Part shown: positions 23,820 through 36,671 of the stretch, piece by piece
Position numbering within the stretch: the stretch's first letter is position 1
Layout: each line of letters starts with the position of its first letter
Source of the DNA: Holacanthus passer
Taxonomy: Eukaryota; Chordata; Actinopteri; Pomacanthidae
DNA: 64,000 nt
Reading direction: 5' to 3'
NCBI GenBank assembly: GCA_025331565.1
Contig: JAFREQ010000003.1
Location: 13,509,001 to 13,573,000 of the forward strand
Position numbers and translations under genes: made by a program
Notes under the pieces: generated by a model
The model's input: the letters and a program-made list of their open reading frames with translations, nothing else
The model's database searches: none
Told to the model about the DNA's origin: nothing

Positions 23820-24055
23820 TCCTTCATATTAACATACATGAGGGAACCCAAACATCAGAAACACCCTTGAATACAATGCAGTCCATTACAACACAGTCTA
23901 TAATTGCGACGTCAGTGCTAAAACATAAAATTGAATTAACACCTCTATGACGGTGTCAACAAAAACGAAAGCGACTGAGGCATCATAAGAACAGTTGTAA
24001 TGGATTCAATCTGTGCAGGTGTACCTAATAAAGTGGGCACTGTTTGTGAGTTACT
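23820..24055 (+). repeat. Dispersed repeat ending in a polyadenylation-like tail
   Basis: The blocks AACATCAGAAACACCCTTGA, GCAGTCCATTACAACACAGT, GAATTAACACCTCTATGACG and TGTAATGGATTCAATCTGTG precede a terminal GCAGGTGTACCTAATAAAGT. This order is one I recall from a dispersed teleost repeat with the same terminal motif. No second copy lies in the window, so the call rests on recall alone. Confidence 0.5.
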
Positions 24056-27000
24056 GTATATAAAGTCATTTTTACATTGCTGTATTGCTAATTTTACTTA
24101 CTCACTACTGTTGCCCCCTTTGAGAGTGACCCACTCTCCCTGATGTTCATCCTATTCTGCAGCTGTCTTCACCCAGGCCGTCTCCAGTTGGCACTGCGAT
24201 CCCGAGACACAGGCAGTAATTAATCAAGGCGCACAGGAACGCGGTTATTGCTGATGGAAAGTTGGCTAACGGAGAAACAGTTTGGGTCTGCATGTTCAGG
24301 CAGTCTCAATCAATCTGTCATGTTCCACAGATGTGAGAGAGTAATGAATATGAATCGGTGCTCCAGAATGAATGAGTTTCCAGCCTTTATATTGGCAGAA
24401 TGCCCGCAGGAGGATGTCACCTGCAATGAGCCGTTTTATAGCCTTCCTCATTCCTGCATACCAAGCAGGGCCAATTGGCTGTTAGAGCTTGATGGATGTC
24501 TGTATACATTGTTGGGGGTTTTACACCATATTGAAAAGGCGACAATCACAGTTGAAATTAAAGGTGATTAACTTATCTCTTTTACACCAGCAAACGTTAA
24601 AACTCAAATCCTGACATGTGTGTTATCTACAATGTAAGCTGGGAGGTTATGACATTTTGTACACACTGATTCAATTTCCATTTGGTCACTTTATGACCTT
24701 GGGCAGATCGGACAGCGATCCAATCTCCAAAAAGTGTAAATGCACCCAAGAAGCTTTCAAGATTGACTGAAACTTGAGATGCATTCAAGCCAAATGTTGA
24801 AAAGGTGCATGTATGTAAATGCATCCATCTTTCCTAGACACATACATAACCTTTACCCCTCCAATTGTGCAACTATGTCAGTGAACGGTCTGCTGAAATA
24901 GCCACTCGATTTTCCTAATAAACCTCTGATCTGTCTCTTCTGTCCTTGTGCTAATGGCAGCTAAGGTCACACTACAGCTACACTGTAATTAGCCATTGAT
25001 GTCTTTCTCATTATAGGAAAAATGTCTCCAGTCATTTCTACACAAATGATCAAATACAAGGTTCACCAAGCAGTTGTAGCGTTTATCTGATCCCTGATCA
25101 GTTCAACCTCTGATTGGGTGAGAGAGCATCGATCTGTATGGGGGAGGGAGTGGGGTGAGTTAGATGATAAAACTTTTGTTTCAGTCATAGTTCAGAAATG
25201 TGATTTATTGTTTGAACTTAACTGCAAAGATGCCATTCATCTGCTGGTCTTCCTGTCAGTTACCAGCATCAGGTGTATTTCCACCTCCATAATTTAGATG
25301 TACCCTGGGAAAAACAACACTTGCAATCTGGCCAAGGGAGACGCTAACTGTAAATGAAAGTGTCTCAATTCTCATCTGGACATGAGACGCTTGAAATGAC
25401 AAGAGTAAATGGGGTCACTGACTGAAAGTTGGCTGTAATGACTTTCTAAATGTTGAGGTTGCAGCATTTCGTCTTAAAGGGAACATGTTAGGCCTGGGGA
25501 CACGGCGACGAGGTTTAAATCACTGCAGCCTGGTGCTGAATGACTCCACTAGGAATCATAACAAACATGGTGAGTGCCTTCAGCTCCGTCAGGCTCTGAT
25601 GAACACATGAAATGGGTTTCATAGCCTGGCTTTGGGGTTTGGAGGGATTTATGCACAGTTGCACACAGACTTACATAAACTATAAAAACTTTCACACACA
25701 CATTAAATGGTACCTCATCATACTATGTAAAGCCTGAAAATCCTTAATGTCAATGTTTCCAAAATGATTCATTGGAGAAACTCTACACTGGTGAACTTTT
25801 ATCAGTTCAAGGTTGACTGACTGTCAAATTTATACTCAACAAATAGACACGACAGGTTGAGGCAGGAACAGGAGAGGCATGAAATGGGAGAGGGAGGTCG
25901 TGCATCAGTCGGTGCCCACCTCTGGTTGTGGCGGGGTCAGCCACGGGGTGCCAGGAGCCAAACCTGGCAACAAAATCACTTTGGTGTTGTTGGACTGAGG
26001 GCAGACCGGACACAACAGTGACTCAGTAACAGCAGGCTGGGGCCCGCTCATCTGATTACAATGCTGACTTAGAGATATCTCTGCAACACAACGCATAGAC
26101 GTCTTTGTTATAATGTATTTCTTCACATTCTGTTGAAAATTTTAGCTAAATGTTTTCTTACAAATTGCTCCTTTAAAAAAAAAAATAAAACAGGAATCAA
26201 AGTATGATAATGACCGTGCAAACATGCAACAAAGATCAAGTTCATTCAGAATTCATTAAGCTTGCCGCCAATACTACATTTTCATAGCCTGTACACATTG
26301 TATGGCTACATGGTAAGTTTTTACAAATGTGATGTCTCAGGTGTGGCCAAGATCATTTTCAAACAAGTGCTTCATTGTTCATTCTGAATTGTCCTACTGC
26401 AAACTATTTAATTCTCAATCAGACAGCTACACTTTCATTCTGCAGCAGCATTATTTTAGGTTTTAAACTTTGGTGCAGGCTGTCATATTAACACCTGTTC
26501 AGTATCTAAATGTTTGCTGGTTAGTATTTGGATGATTCATGTTCCGCAAACCTTCTCCCCCACAGTTTTAGTAGATGATCTTAAAGGGCACATCGTACAT
26601 CATTCTGGGTTCCAGTGTCTTTATAATGAGATGGAGATCAGTGATGATGAACTAACAAAAGAAACGGCCGTGACCGAGCTCCATACACACACACAGCTCT
26701 TATTGAAAACAAGAGAGCGATAAGAGCTTCATTATGAAAGTTCAGAATAATAACAGGTCAGTGTAGAGAGGCAGTTATTCTACCTGAATAGATAAAATAT
26801 TAAAGAGGCTTTCGATTTCTGCAGTATTTCAGATATGAAGACTGATGAGCAGTCAGACTGTTGCATCACCCATCTCATCCAATCATCAAGATGGAAATAA
26901 TGGAAGTGTTATCTGCATGGCAAAACCACACAGTGCCAGTACCAGTCGAGAGACAGTATCTCCACTGTTGCAACAATGTTTTTGAATGGACAAACATTTC

Positions 27001-29345
27001 TATCGGGTGGATGCATTGTCACCTCGTAATTTGAAAAATCAGTGTTGAGATTTGTTAGTTTGCTTAGGTTTCAACTTTTCCATTACAACAAATAACATTC
27101 CTACAATAGTAGCTTGCAGCGTGCGTACACACTAAGTCCTGCTATCAACCAATGTAAATAACTTTACATGCTAAAGCGTTGAAGTCTGTAGGGCTGAGTT
27201 TTGAATCATTTTCTGTCTAACACACAAACCACGTTGGCTACTGCAGCAGGCTCAAACCAGCTGAGTAAGTAGATCAACAGAGACTGGGTGTGAATGGTAG
27301 TTTTGTAAATGCATATGTTTAGAGGTGTAACTGAAAATTCAGTGCCGCAATCTTGCATATACTTGCAGGCTGGGCATTTCTGTGTCGGCCTGCAAACTCT
27401 GTTGAACCTGGAAGGATGGGTCGGGTTTGAATGCTGTGATTATGAACAATAACAATTCCTGCGTGACACACTTTCAGAATTAAGGTAAGAACAGCATCCT
27501 CCATTAATGACCTCTTGAGAAGTTTAGCTAGCGCCCCGTCATGGTTGTCCCATTGGGGGATGGATGTGTTTTGATTAATACAAGTTTGCTGTCTTCCTAA
27601 AATATCTGTGCGGCATGGAAATGAGCCAGTGGGCCTGTTCTACAGTGGCCCATTTCCATGCAGCTATTGCTGGGTCATTAAATATGGATCCTCTCCCCAG
27701 AGAGAGTCACAACTGCGGGAACTTGTGGGAGAGAGGAAAACAGGGGGTTGGAGGAAAGAGAGCATGAGCTGAGTGCGAGAAAACTGCAACGAGGCACAAA
27801 CATTTAACCCTCTCTTCCCTGGTAACATTTGATAGCAACGATATATTGTAGTCTCCTTAATCCTGTAGTTTTACCACAAGCACAGATTCCGAGAAATGCA
27901 TAAAAATGCTTACTTTACCTTTGCCTAGATATATGATCTCACAGTCAGAGGTTACACAACAAAGCATTTTATTTTTAGGACTTTAGGCTCTGTTTTTAAT
28001 TTCCTTTCCTTGTGAAACGATGTGTCAAGTCTCCTGATATTGACCTAAAATGACAGATTAAATGATAAAGGGCAGTTGAGTGTTTTTGCCATTTCAGTCA
28101 GGAGTGATTAAAAATGGCATGAGACTGACAGACATACAAAGATCCTCCCTCCCTCAAAATCTTTCATACCCTGAGACCCTGACGTTGCTGGATTCTGGGC
28201 CAAGTGATGTGGGTCATGCCCCTAATGCCCTCCTACATGGCTACAACATCTCACCTCATCGCTCAGCATGACCTCAATTTCTCACAGTCGGTTGTGGGAA
28301 AGGTCGAAACGATGACTGCTGCGGTTTTGCTGCACTTTTTAGGATCCATTTCTGGGAGAATTAAAGAATTAAAAAGTATCATTTCACAAAGTTCTTGCAT
28401 TTCTTCTGTGATAGAAGTACACAATAACTCCCATATTTCAATTTGTAATTTTGGGCTACTCAACCCTCCTATTGTCTTTAAAACATTCACACCCTTTGTG
28501 TTCCATTGTAATCAGATGTTATTTTTTTATTGCATGGTACAATATGACCATAACATAAATTACCACATACTTACCCTGTAATTTCCCTGTCACTAAATGT
28601 AACAAGGGGAGAAATACCACCACATATATATCTATCTTACTCTAACTACAGAGGGCAATGTGACAGTTTTTTGATTATGTTTGCCTCAACACATGGAAGA
28701 ACAAATTAAATTAATTGCACAGTTTGCCAGCAAAAAAACACATTAACCATATATATGTGTTGTGATTTATACCTTGTCCGGGGGATGAAAGGAGGCAGAC
28801 TTTCAACATTTCAACGACTTCAAAATTGTCAACATGTGTTACACTGAAACATAAGTGAGTGACATCTCGAGCGGATGAGTTCTGTCAGCCGATGGCAGGC
28901 GGAGCCACGAGGCCATAAACGAGCGTCCAGTAATGAAGTTTTTTCTGGTGAGGAGAATGACAGCTGAGACGGTCTTCAGAGGACGGCAATATCCATTAAA
29001 AGCCGCCATCTACTGTACCTTTGTTCTGAAATGAAGACACAGATGTAGCCCATTGTTTTGTTTTGTTTTTTAATTTTTAATTTTATTTTAATTATTAAGG
29101 AACAGTGTCATTTGCGGTAAACAGTGTTGTTTATGGGTCATTTTGAAATAAAATCACATCAGATTTATTAAGTGATGCAGAAGTCATCACTCAATCTTAA
29201 ATTCTTTGTAAAGTCTCTTCATTCCATAACTTCACATCTTACTCCCCAGTGTCTACAGTACATATACTGTATGTATTAGTACATACTACACCCTCATGTG
29301 TCTATTTGAAATGTCTCCCCAACAAACACAACAACTGCAATTACT
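24056..29345. other. Intergenic, no gene recognised
   Basis: About 5.3 kb without a supported exon, RNA gene or repeat family copy. It contains a poly(A) run near 26,174. Short frames (for example 24,248-24,571 and 28,204-28,581) have no recognisable domains. Confidence 0.45.
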
Positions 29346-29349
29346 GTGA

Positions 29350-29662
29350 CTGTAGCACAAGGAACACAGGGCATTGGACCCAAATGCAGATGACGGAGGC
29401 AGGGCTGTAGCAGCTCAATGATTTACGAACAAATACAAAAGTAAGAAGGCTTACGGGATCAGGCAGGTAAGTGTCAAAACCAGAGGATAGTCCAAACAAT
29501 CCAAAGGGAAGCAGGCAGGAATCAGAATTGCAAAAAACAGGTGAGGTCCAAGAAAACTATGACTATGACACTTAGAATAAAGCAGGAAGTAAAGTAAACC
29601 AGCACACCCTCTTTCAACATAAAACATGAAATAACTAAACTAAAACCCAAAACCATGACATC
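29350..29662 (+). repeat. Interspersed repeat family C, copy 2
   Basis: This copy has both ends of the family. Near the start are AAGGAACACAGGGCATTGGA and ACCCAAATGCAGATGACGGA. In the middle are TCAGGCAGGTAAGTGTCAAA and GCAGGCAGGAATCAG. Towards the 3' end are AGCAGGAAGTAAAGTAAACC, AACATGAAATAACTAAACTA and AACCCAAAACCATGACATCA. It matches 48,073-48,540 in order and orientation, with internal deletions. Confidence 0.75.
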
Positions 29663-32600
29663 AGTGAAGAAGTAATTTAATAATCAATATCATCTGACTG
29701 TGACGGGAAGGAGTCAGCACAATCCAGTACAATACAACGTGTCAGCTTGGTGCGATGGCTGGAGGTGTGGGGAGGCAGATAGCTGCTACCAAAAGAAGAG
29801 GAATGCAACTCCAATGCGACACCAAAATTGCCTTATTCATATAGTCATGTCTTCTTAGTTAGTTTACTTATGTTAGCCACATATATGCATTCAGATGAAA
29901 GTTAAAAGTTGGAGAACTGCAGCTTCATTGTGAAGGACAGGACTTCTGAAGTGCTCATGCCTGCAGTCACCGGAGTTAACATTGAGCTGTTGATGGTCAG
30001 ACACCTCAAAAATGTATGAAGGCTTTGGACTTGTTCAGAGGCCTTTCATGAAATTGCTTATTTAGACAAGAAAATACCAATTCTAACATCCTTGCTTTAC
30101 ATCAGCCTGAGCTCGGCACAAAGACAGGAAACTGGTATAGGCCTAAACCTGGATCTGATGTTCAGTCGTCATTGTACGTTTCAAACTATACAATATGGCA
30201 TGAATCCAAATTTCTGCAGGTGTGTGCTGTATATACTGTATGATTGTGTGTATGTGTATATTTTCATCTGCCTACTGTACCTCTCATCATCGTCTTTGCT
30301 TTTACTTCAATAACAAGGTTAAAGCCTCAAAATAGAAACAATACTGTATTGGAGAAAACAAGTATCGTTATGCAATCTGTCAAATGAACATCTCTGCATT
30401 AACTATTATATTTTCACACGTTGTCAGTTATTTGACAGCAGCAGGTTTGTTTTTTTTAATCTTCAGAGCTACATGGAATAAAGAACTTGTCAATTTGCCG
30501 CATATCTTTCAGTCCTATCAAAAAGGCAACCAGAGAGGATATCAAAAGACACGGAAAAGACAAAAGCCATTAGTGTGTGTGTAATGTGTGTGTGTGCGAG
30601 AGATGTGTGAGCCTGTTTACTGGCGTGCAAACATGGACCGTACGTGCCTGACTTTCCTGTTGCTCCCACGCCAGTCTAGTCAAACTACCACCTTGCCTCA
30701 TCAAAGTCGAAACGCGCGACAGCGAATTAATTCAGCCGGCTCCATCTGATGCTTCCCCAACACAGGGTCCTATCCCACAGAGTGCTCGGTGGAGCGGCTG
30801 GTAATGAGTTGGAAACACAGAAAGGCTTTGTCTTTGAAACAACACTTCTGATGTGAGCAAAAGTCTGTGAAAGCATGATGCACGTAATTTGCCAAGTTTT
30901 CTGTCCCTGGAATATAAAAATACACCAGCATGCAGCTCTTACTCACACTGCCTCCAGCTATGATCAATACAATCTGTAAGGAATGACTGATGTGTATCAC
31001 TTTCTTCTGGTTCCTCACAGCGATTTGATCTCGGTCCTGTCGGGTAGGTGTATGAATATTAATCTGGAGGCTGCACTGTAATGTTATCCAACTTCCATCG
31101 TGGTACTCAGTGCAATGTTTTGGCCTCCGATGGCAAAATCTACATCAGCTTCCTCAAACCACACATAACCATGACTCATTTATATTCCAGTGTAAACACA
31201 ACTTATCATCAGAAGCCAATCACCGTCGCCAATCTGCAACTGCAGGGTATCTAACAACCGGCTAAAAACACCCTCACACAATCAGGCAACATTTAACCGC
31301 AAGACACAGAAATAGCTTAACAAGGTTCCCCAGTCAAACCTTTTGATCTGTCAGTCATCTCATCGTACAGCGTGCTGCAGTAGGCGAGAATGACGGCTCC
31401 ATCCGTTCTCATCCTCAGCCTCATTTCACAACACTGAGGTCTAATCAACACGGAACAAAGAAGGAGCCAAACAACACAGCCTCCACGCTAAAAACAGCAC
31501 CGGCTTTTAACTGTGGTGGGTGTGAGCACTTTCTGTCTTGTTGGCCCACCACTGATTATTCAGTACTTGTTGTAATGTTGCCATAACTGACAGCAAACAC
31601 TGCTGATGATCGCCGCTCTGCCAGGGAAACAAGTTTGAAAGAGACGCTATCGGGTCTACTGTTGCTTCGTGTCTTATCAGCGTGGGAAAGTGAGGAGGAT
31701 AAATAAAGCTGGTCTTGCAGACTGGTCTTGGACCTTGTGGTGGAAAAAACACTGAAAACAAACTGATGACAGGCAGTAATGAGGTCCCAGCTTTACCTGC
31801 CTCACCAGGGCCAATCAATCAAACTCTCAGCGAGAAAGCGAAAGAGTGAATTTCTCAAACCGTCAAAATATTTCTTTAACCTTATGACCCCATCTCACCA
31901 CCACATCCTCAACCTAAATATCAACTGTTTTCCTTCACAGCATCATATGGTCTCAAAATGGACAAAAGTGGATTAGTGCATTTTCCCAAATGTAAAATTA
32001 TTACTTTAAATATATCAAGTCTGCTTCAAAACAGTATTTCCTTTATGAGCTGCTGCAATTTATGATCAGTTTTACAATCTGTACAACTTCACATGCACCA
32101 CTGTGGCAGACGACATAAATGTGAAGTTTCAAAAGCAGACAAATACGAAATAATATACTCGGATGACGGCTATTTAAATGCATAACGTGGGAAGCAAGGA
32201 ACCCTCCTCTGGTGGATTTTATACAGTAGCGTGGTGAACGTGCAGCAGAAGCTATTTGCATCTAAATCCCAAACTGAATGGAATCAGCTGCAGGAAGAAA
32301 GCCAAGGGATGTAAACATAATTGGATGACATATGAGGTGCTGCCATATAGTATGATAATGACTAAGCAGCTGATTTAAGGCTGAAAAATGTTCGTATATG
32401 GAGAATTTGCATAACTGCCCTGAGCAGATGACATGGGGATTCACAGCTTCAAAAGAGAGGTGTTTTTCTGTAGCTGTAAGGTGTCTGTGAGTGAGAGAAA
32501 AAAATAGTTATTTTTAAGTGAATGAAGAGTAGAAAAGGAGATTTTTTTTTTCACATGAGCTGTTTTGACATGCTGTAGGTGGAGATGTAAAATCCACTTC

Positions 32601-34150
32601 ACTGCAGCTGCTGAAGTGTCTGACCTCCTTGTAGACGCACACAGACAGTCATAAATGAACAGCGGCCGTGTTCAACTTTCCTGTCTGATACTGTAACGTA
32701 GAAACACTTTTGTGTCTGTCATTGGTCGATCGACTGGAAGCAATATGACATCAAAGCAAATGATCTCCGACATCAACTCACATTTGCCATGAATTTTCAG
32801 GAAATTGCTCCATTATAATTCAAACCAGCAGGGAATAATGATCCTCTAAAATAAACTGTAAAAGAGGCAGAGGTTTCAGCAGTTTGATGACTGTGATTTT
32901 CCTTAATATGTGGGAAGCATTGCACAGTATCTCCCTCTCTCTATGGGATAGAGAAGGAAGCAAATATGTGAGGACTTTGCTGTTTTGAGAGTCTGGTTTT
33001 TTTAGGATTTGTGTATCATAATTCACCAAGCTGAATATTTCTGAGCTTTCAGAACATATGAGTTTCACAATCGTAATTAAGACATGGATGTTGCCATGAC
33101 CACTAATTACAAGTCTGAAAGTGGTTAATGCAATAATTCTGATATGACCTGAATGCAGCATTATGTTGCAGCAGAAAGAGTTTCTTCCTATTCTGTTCTA
33201 TTTTGTTCTTTTGTAAAAGGTCAAACAAGCTCCTATGATACGACCTGACAAGAAACGTAATAATAACAGTGTTGCTTTATCTCTTTATCGTTCCTCTATT
33301 GATTATACAGGACATTTATCTATGTTGCTTAGCTTCTTAATCAGTAAAGTTTCAATGCTGACATTTCAGACAAGGGATTTTAAAAAATTACTTGAAATTG
33401 ACACAAACCTCCCACAAAAGGCAAAAGTTTGCTAATTGGTCATTTCTGTTTCTGTGCTTGTGCTTTTTACACTTGAATCATAGGAATCCAGTTGGAAAAG
33501 AGACCTTAGGATCTGATGTGATAAACTGAAAATCTAATAAAACCCAACCAGCCAAACTTTGCACAATTGGATTTTTCGTTAGTGCTCTTGTTCTCTATCA
33601 AAGCGTCTTCGTTAGACCAGAAATGTAAGCTTGCACAGAACATCTGACTCTAATGTTATTATATTTCTCTCAGTGAACTTTGACAAGAAAAGTCTATGAA
33701 ACAGCAGGAAAGGTTCCTTTGCTCGGCTGCTAAAGATGAACACACAGTTGACTCTGAGTAAACAGACATGGAAGAACAAATGCTGCGCTGAAATCACACA
33801 AGGGTGCGGGTGAGAGGGTGGGAGGGCAAATGAAATACAGTCTGAATATTTATCAAATTTGACTCCCTGCGAACTGAATGAATAAGTAAAGCAGCGAATA
33901 CAAGAGTGCTAATCTTTTTACAGCTGCCCGAGCTGAATAACAAACTGTAAGCATGTAATTAAACAGCATCTGACAGTTGTTCCTGTAGCTCTCACTGTAC
34001 ATTGAAGTTAATGAAGTCCAATTCATTGGTCTTACCTCTGTGTGTGTGTGTAAGTGTGTATTCAGAAAGTTCATGTTAGAATGAAAGAGGCAGTGTTGCC
34101 TAATTAAGCTTCACACGGCTGTAGCCTCCTCTCATGATAATGACTAGCTC
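29663..34150. other. Intergenic, no gene recognised
   Basis: No exon-like frame with recognisable content. Short GT-rich patches occur near 30,570-30,600. Open frames at 31,507-31,818 and 32,820-33,161 (- strand) are unsupported. Confidence 0.45.
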
Positions 34151-34154
34151 CTTA

Positions 34155-34155
34155 T

Positions 34156-34201
<46 letters not shown>
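34155..34201. repeat. Compound (AC)n(AG)n microsatellite
   Basis: About 13 bp of AC repeat runs directly into about 34 bp of uninterrupted AG/GA repeat. Confidence 0.95.
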
Positions 34202-34204
<3 letters not shown>

Positions 34205-34692
34205 AAGCACAGGCCTGCAGACTACATCAGAGAGGAGGAAGCAATTATTGTAACTCTGGACAATGGACGGTAACCATTGATCTTAGCTTTGCTCTTTTAT
34301 CAGAAAAAAAAAAGTGACAAGGTATTTTCGGTGGCAATCAGCCGTGCAATGATAAAAGAGCAGAAGATACACATCAGAGGGAGGCAAAATGAGGTAATTT
34401 AGCGATTTCAGTGCATCTCAGAGTCTGATCCTCTCGGTGTGAGACTGAAGAGGAGCGACAACCCAGTGAGAGAGCCGAGTCAGCCGGTGCCATTGTCACA
34501 AATGATACCCCACATTATAGGAGGGTAATTAGACTGGGATCAAAGAACATCCTAATGGTAATCTGCTTGAATGCATGATCAATTGTCTGTGTGGTGCGAT
34601 ATTGATCCTCAAGCTCTGGCAGGACCCTGAATTTGTGGGCTTGTCAGGTGCCATGTTAGTGGCAGACCGCAGTGTTGGTCAGTCCGCCACTT

Positions 34693-35190
34693 TGGTCCAG
34701 ACTGAAATATCTCAACAGCTATTCAATGGACTGCCATGAAATTTTCGTACAGACATTCATGGACAAGTTTACATGCACACTACAACTCAAGAAAACACAT
34801 GCAAGTAGATAAAAGCGAATCCAGAAAAAATACTGCAACGTGAGAAAACACAACCAAATACAGAAACGCTGCACAGACGAGAACAGACACGACTAGGACA
34901 CGCATGTTGTCCGACCAAAAAATGTGCAATTTAGCTCATTTTCAATACCTTCTATCTATCTGAAAAAAAGGGAATTACCCAGTTTGGGACAAATAAAGTA
35001 CATCTATCTATCTAACCCATCAGTCTCAGCTTCATTTTGTGCTAGTGCTAATTAGCAAATACAAGCATGATAGCTCACTAAACTAAGATGATGAACATTA
35101 AACAGGTGCACTTGATGAACATTATGAATCCTGAACATCAGCGCGTCGGCAAGTTCAGCCTCACAGAGCTGCTAACATGGCTGCAGTCTC
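34693..35190 (+). repeat. Interspersed repeat family A, copy 3, split by an insertion
   Basis: The 5' part (34,693-34,766: CTTTGGTCCAGACTGAAATA, CTGCCATGAAATTTTCGTAC) and the 3' part (from about 35,018: CATCAGTCTCAGCTTCATTT, GCTAATTAGCAAATACAAGC, GCCTCACAGAGCTGCTAACA) are both present. About 250 bp of foreign sequence lies between them where the copies at 10,935 and 53,140 have continuous family A sequence. Confidence 0.8.
34767..35014 (+). mobile_element. Retroelement-like insertion inside family A copy
   Basis: The inserted block carries no family A sequence. It ends in GGGACAAATAAAGTAC followed by ATCTATCTATCTA, a polyadenylation-like motif plus short tandem tail of the type left by fish LINE/SINE retrotransposition. 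Its 5' boundary is approximate and I could not define a target-site duplication. It must be younger than the family A copy it interrupts. Confidence 0.55.
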
Positions 35191-35801
35191 CTGCTTGCTT
35201 GCACGCAATGTACATGCCTCCCTGTGTAGCTGCCATGTTTATCTGCCTGATAAATATCTGTATATAATGAACCTGTCCATGTTTTCATGCATAATGCACG
35301 CGAGTGACAGTGCATTTATATGTTTGATGCCAAGTGTGGGGATGACACCTGCCCTGCCAGGTGTGGTCAACAAAAAGAACATTCAGGCAGGTTTCTATTC
35401 TGGTGCCTGCTTGCTGCCTGGTGAGTGTCTGCCTACCCTCTCTGTTGAATAATGTAACAAGTGGTGAGTGGTGTGGGTGGTAGAGAGGGATGGCCTCTAC
35501 TCAAAATAGACTCTGGTGCAAAAGCAGAAGACTTCAGAGACGAGATACAGTGGCACATGCTTAGTTATGAAACGGTTCTGACAGTGATGGCAGTCTGCGG
35601 TAATTGACAAAGCCAAAAAAAAAAACCCAACACTGCAGTTTGGGCAGAGACACTGGTGGAAAATTTCTCAACAATCCAGGGTGAAATTAAGAATGAAAAG
35701 GCAAAAATAAGAGAATAATGCAACACTGGCAGATCTTTTCAGGGGATTGCATTTTTATAAGAGAGGTGACAGCTGAGAGAAGAAAGAAGCATCAAGGAAG
35801 A

Positions 35802-35805
<4 letters not shown>
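35191..35805. other. Upstream flank of prmt8, nothing identified
   Basis: No exon or repeat family is recognisable. A poly(A) run lies near 35,615. Confidence 0.4.

Positions 35806-35832
<27 letters not shown>
35806..35832. repeat. (GT)n microsatellite
   Basis: About 27 bp of uninterrupted GT lies some 840 bp upstream of the prmt8 start codon. The run is complementary to the (AC)n tract at 35,977-35,999. Confidence 0.95.
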
Positions 35833-35836
<4 letters not shown>

Positions 35837-35951
35837 TGCTCTGGTTCATCTCTGGAGTGAGCAGAGCAGGTGAAGCATATAACAGGCGTACAAACAACAG
35901 CCAGCACTGAGATAGTGTCCCTCCGGCCAGTGAGGCAGGAGTGGTCACTTC

Positions 35952-35999
<48 letters not shown>
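35952..35999. repeat. Compound (CT)n(AC)n microsatellite
   Basis: 25 bp of CT/TC repeat (35,952-35,976) is followed directly by 23 bp of AC repeat (35,977-35,999). Chance frames across it encode dipeptide repeats and are not genes. Confidence 0.95.
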
Positions 36000-36044
36000 A
36001 CCTGAGCACACCTCCCTCGCTCTCCATCAGAGAGTGAACCAACT

Positions 36045-36671
36045 CTAACTTTCAGCACTCTGTGGGGATGGAGAGCGGATAGATGGAGCAGAGAGGAGTT
36101 GCATTACAGCTGACGAGCGCGGGGACGCTCGCGTGTTAATGAGGAATTCGTGGGCACGATTTGAGACTCATCAGATTTCTGTGCATGTGCTCAGCTGCGA
36201 GTCTTTTCTTTCTGTGTGGCAGCAGCGGACGAGGGACTATTTTTAGAAACACTGTTGCGACAGAGGAATCAATCAAACCGGGGACTAAAAAAAAAACTGA
36301 ATTCCTGACAATCTGCAGCTTTTAGTGCTGCGATCCTGTGAGATTCCCCGTCTGCTCCTGCAGGGTCATGGGATAGGACGTTGCGTTTTACATGTCTCCT
36401 GTCTCTGCTGGTGCACAAGGATGAATTTTCCTGTGATGCTCTCCAGGAAAAGACACCGGCGGGCTGCAAACTTTTGCACCATGGGATCACTTCATGGCAA
36501 CGGTGGCTGCGGTGCTTTTGGGACCTCGTCTAGTTTACTCAGATTTTCTAAAGAGCATTGCAGTTTGGGATGTGAATGAGAATCGGTGCATGATACAGAA
36601 CCGAGGAGCCCGGACTGTTCTCCTCTTTACTTCTCTCTTAAGTGTGAGCGCATCTTCTTTGGCTGGCTCTT
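36045..36671 (+). promoter_or_regulatory. Candidate prmt8 promoter and 5' leader
   Basis: This is the interval between the microsatellites and the prmt8 ATG. It is richer in CpG than its flanks. A hairpin-capable CGAGCG/CGCTCG pair lies at 36,114-36,131. I see no convincing TATA box, and the transcription start cannot be placed from sequence alone. The leader holds upstream ATGs: an in-frame series at 36,421, 36,436 and 36,481 ending at 36,579, and another at 36,494 ending at 36,682. The extent of the 5' UTR is inferred from distance only. Confidence 0.45.
36421..36579 (+). other. Upstream ORF (uORF1) in the prmt8 leader
   Basis: 52 codons plus stop run from ATG 36,421, with an A at -3. An internal in-frame ATG at 36,481 sits in a near-optimal Kozak context (CACCATGG). 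It ends 92 bp before the prmt8 ATG. The peptide has no recognised domain. It matters only if transcription starts upstream of 36,421. Confidence 0.4.

Noticed and set aside
1..36000. An upstream neighbour such as tspan9, expected from human synteny
   Set aside because: No tetraspanin exon (CCG motif, transmembrane segments) could be read in any frame. If present, it lies outside the window.
35739..36042. Two frames encoding Cys-Val, Arg-Glu and Thr-His dipeptide repeats on the - strand
   Set aside because: They are pure translations of the GT, CT and AC microsatellites.
36481..36579. Alternative N-terminal exon for PRMT8, since the frame begins Met-Gly with an excellent Kozak context
   Set aside because: The frame closes at 36,579 with no donor joining it to prmt8 frame 0, and the peptide does not resemble any PRMT8 N-terminus. 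Treated as a uORF.
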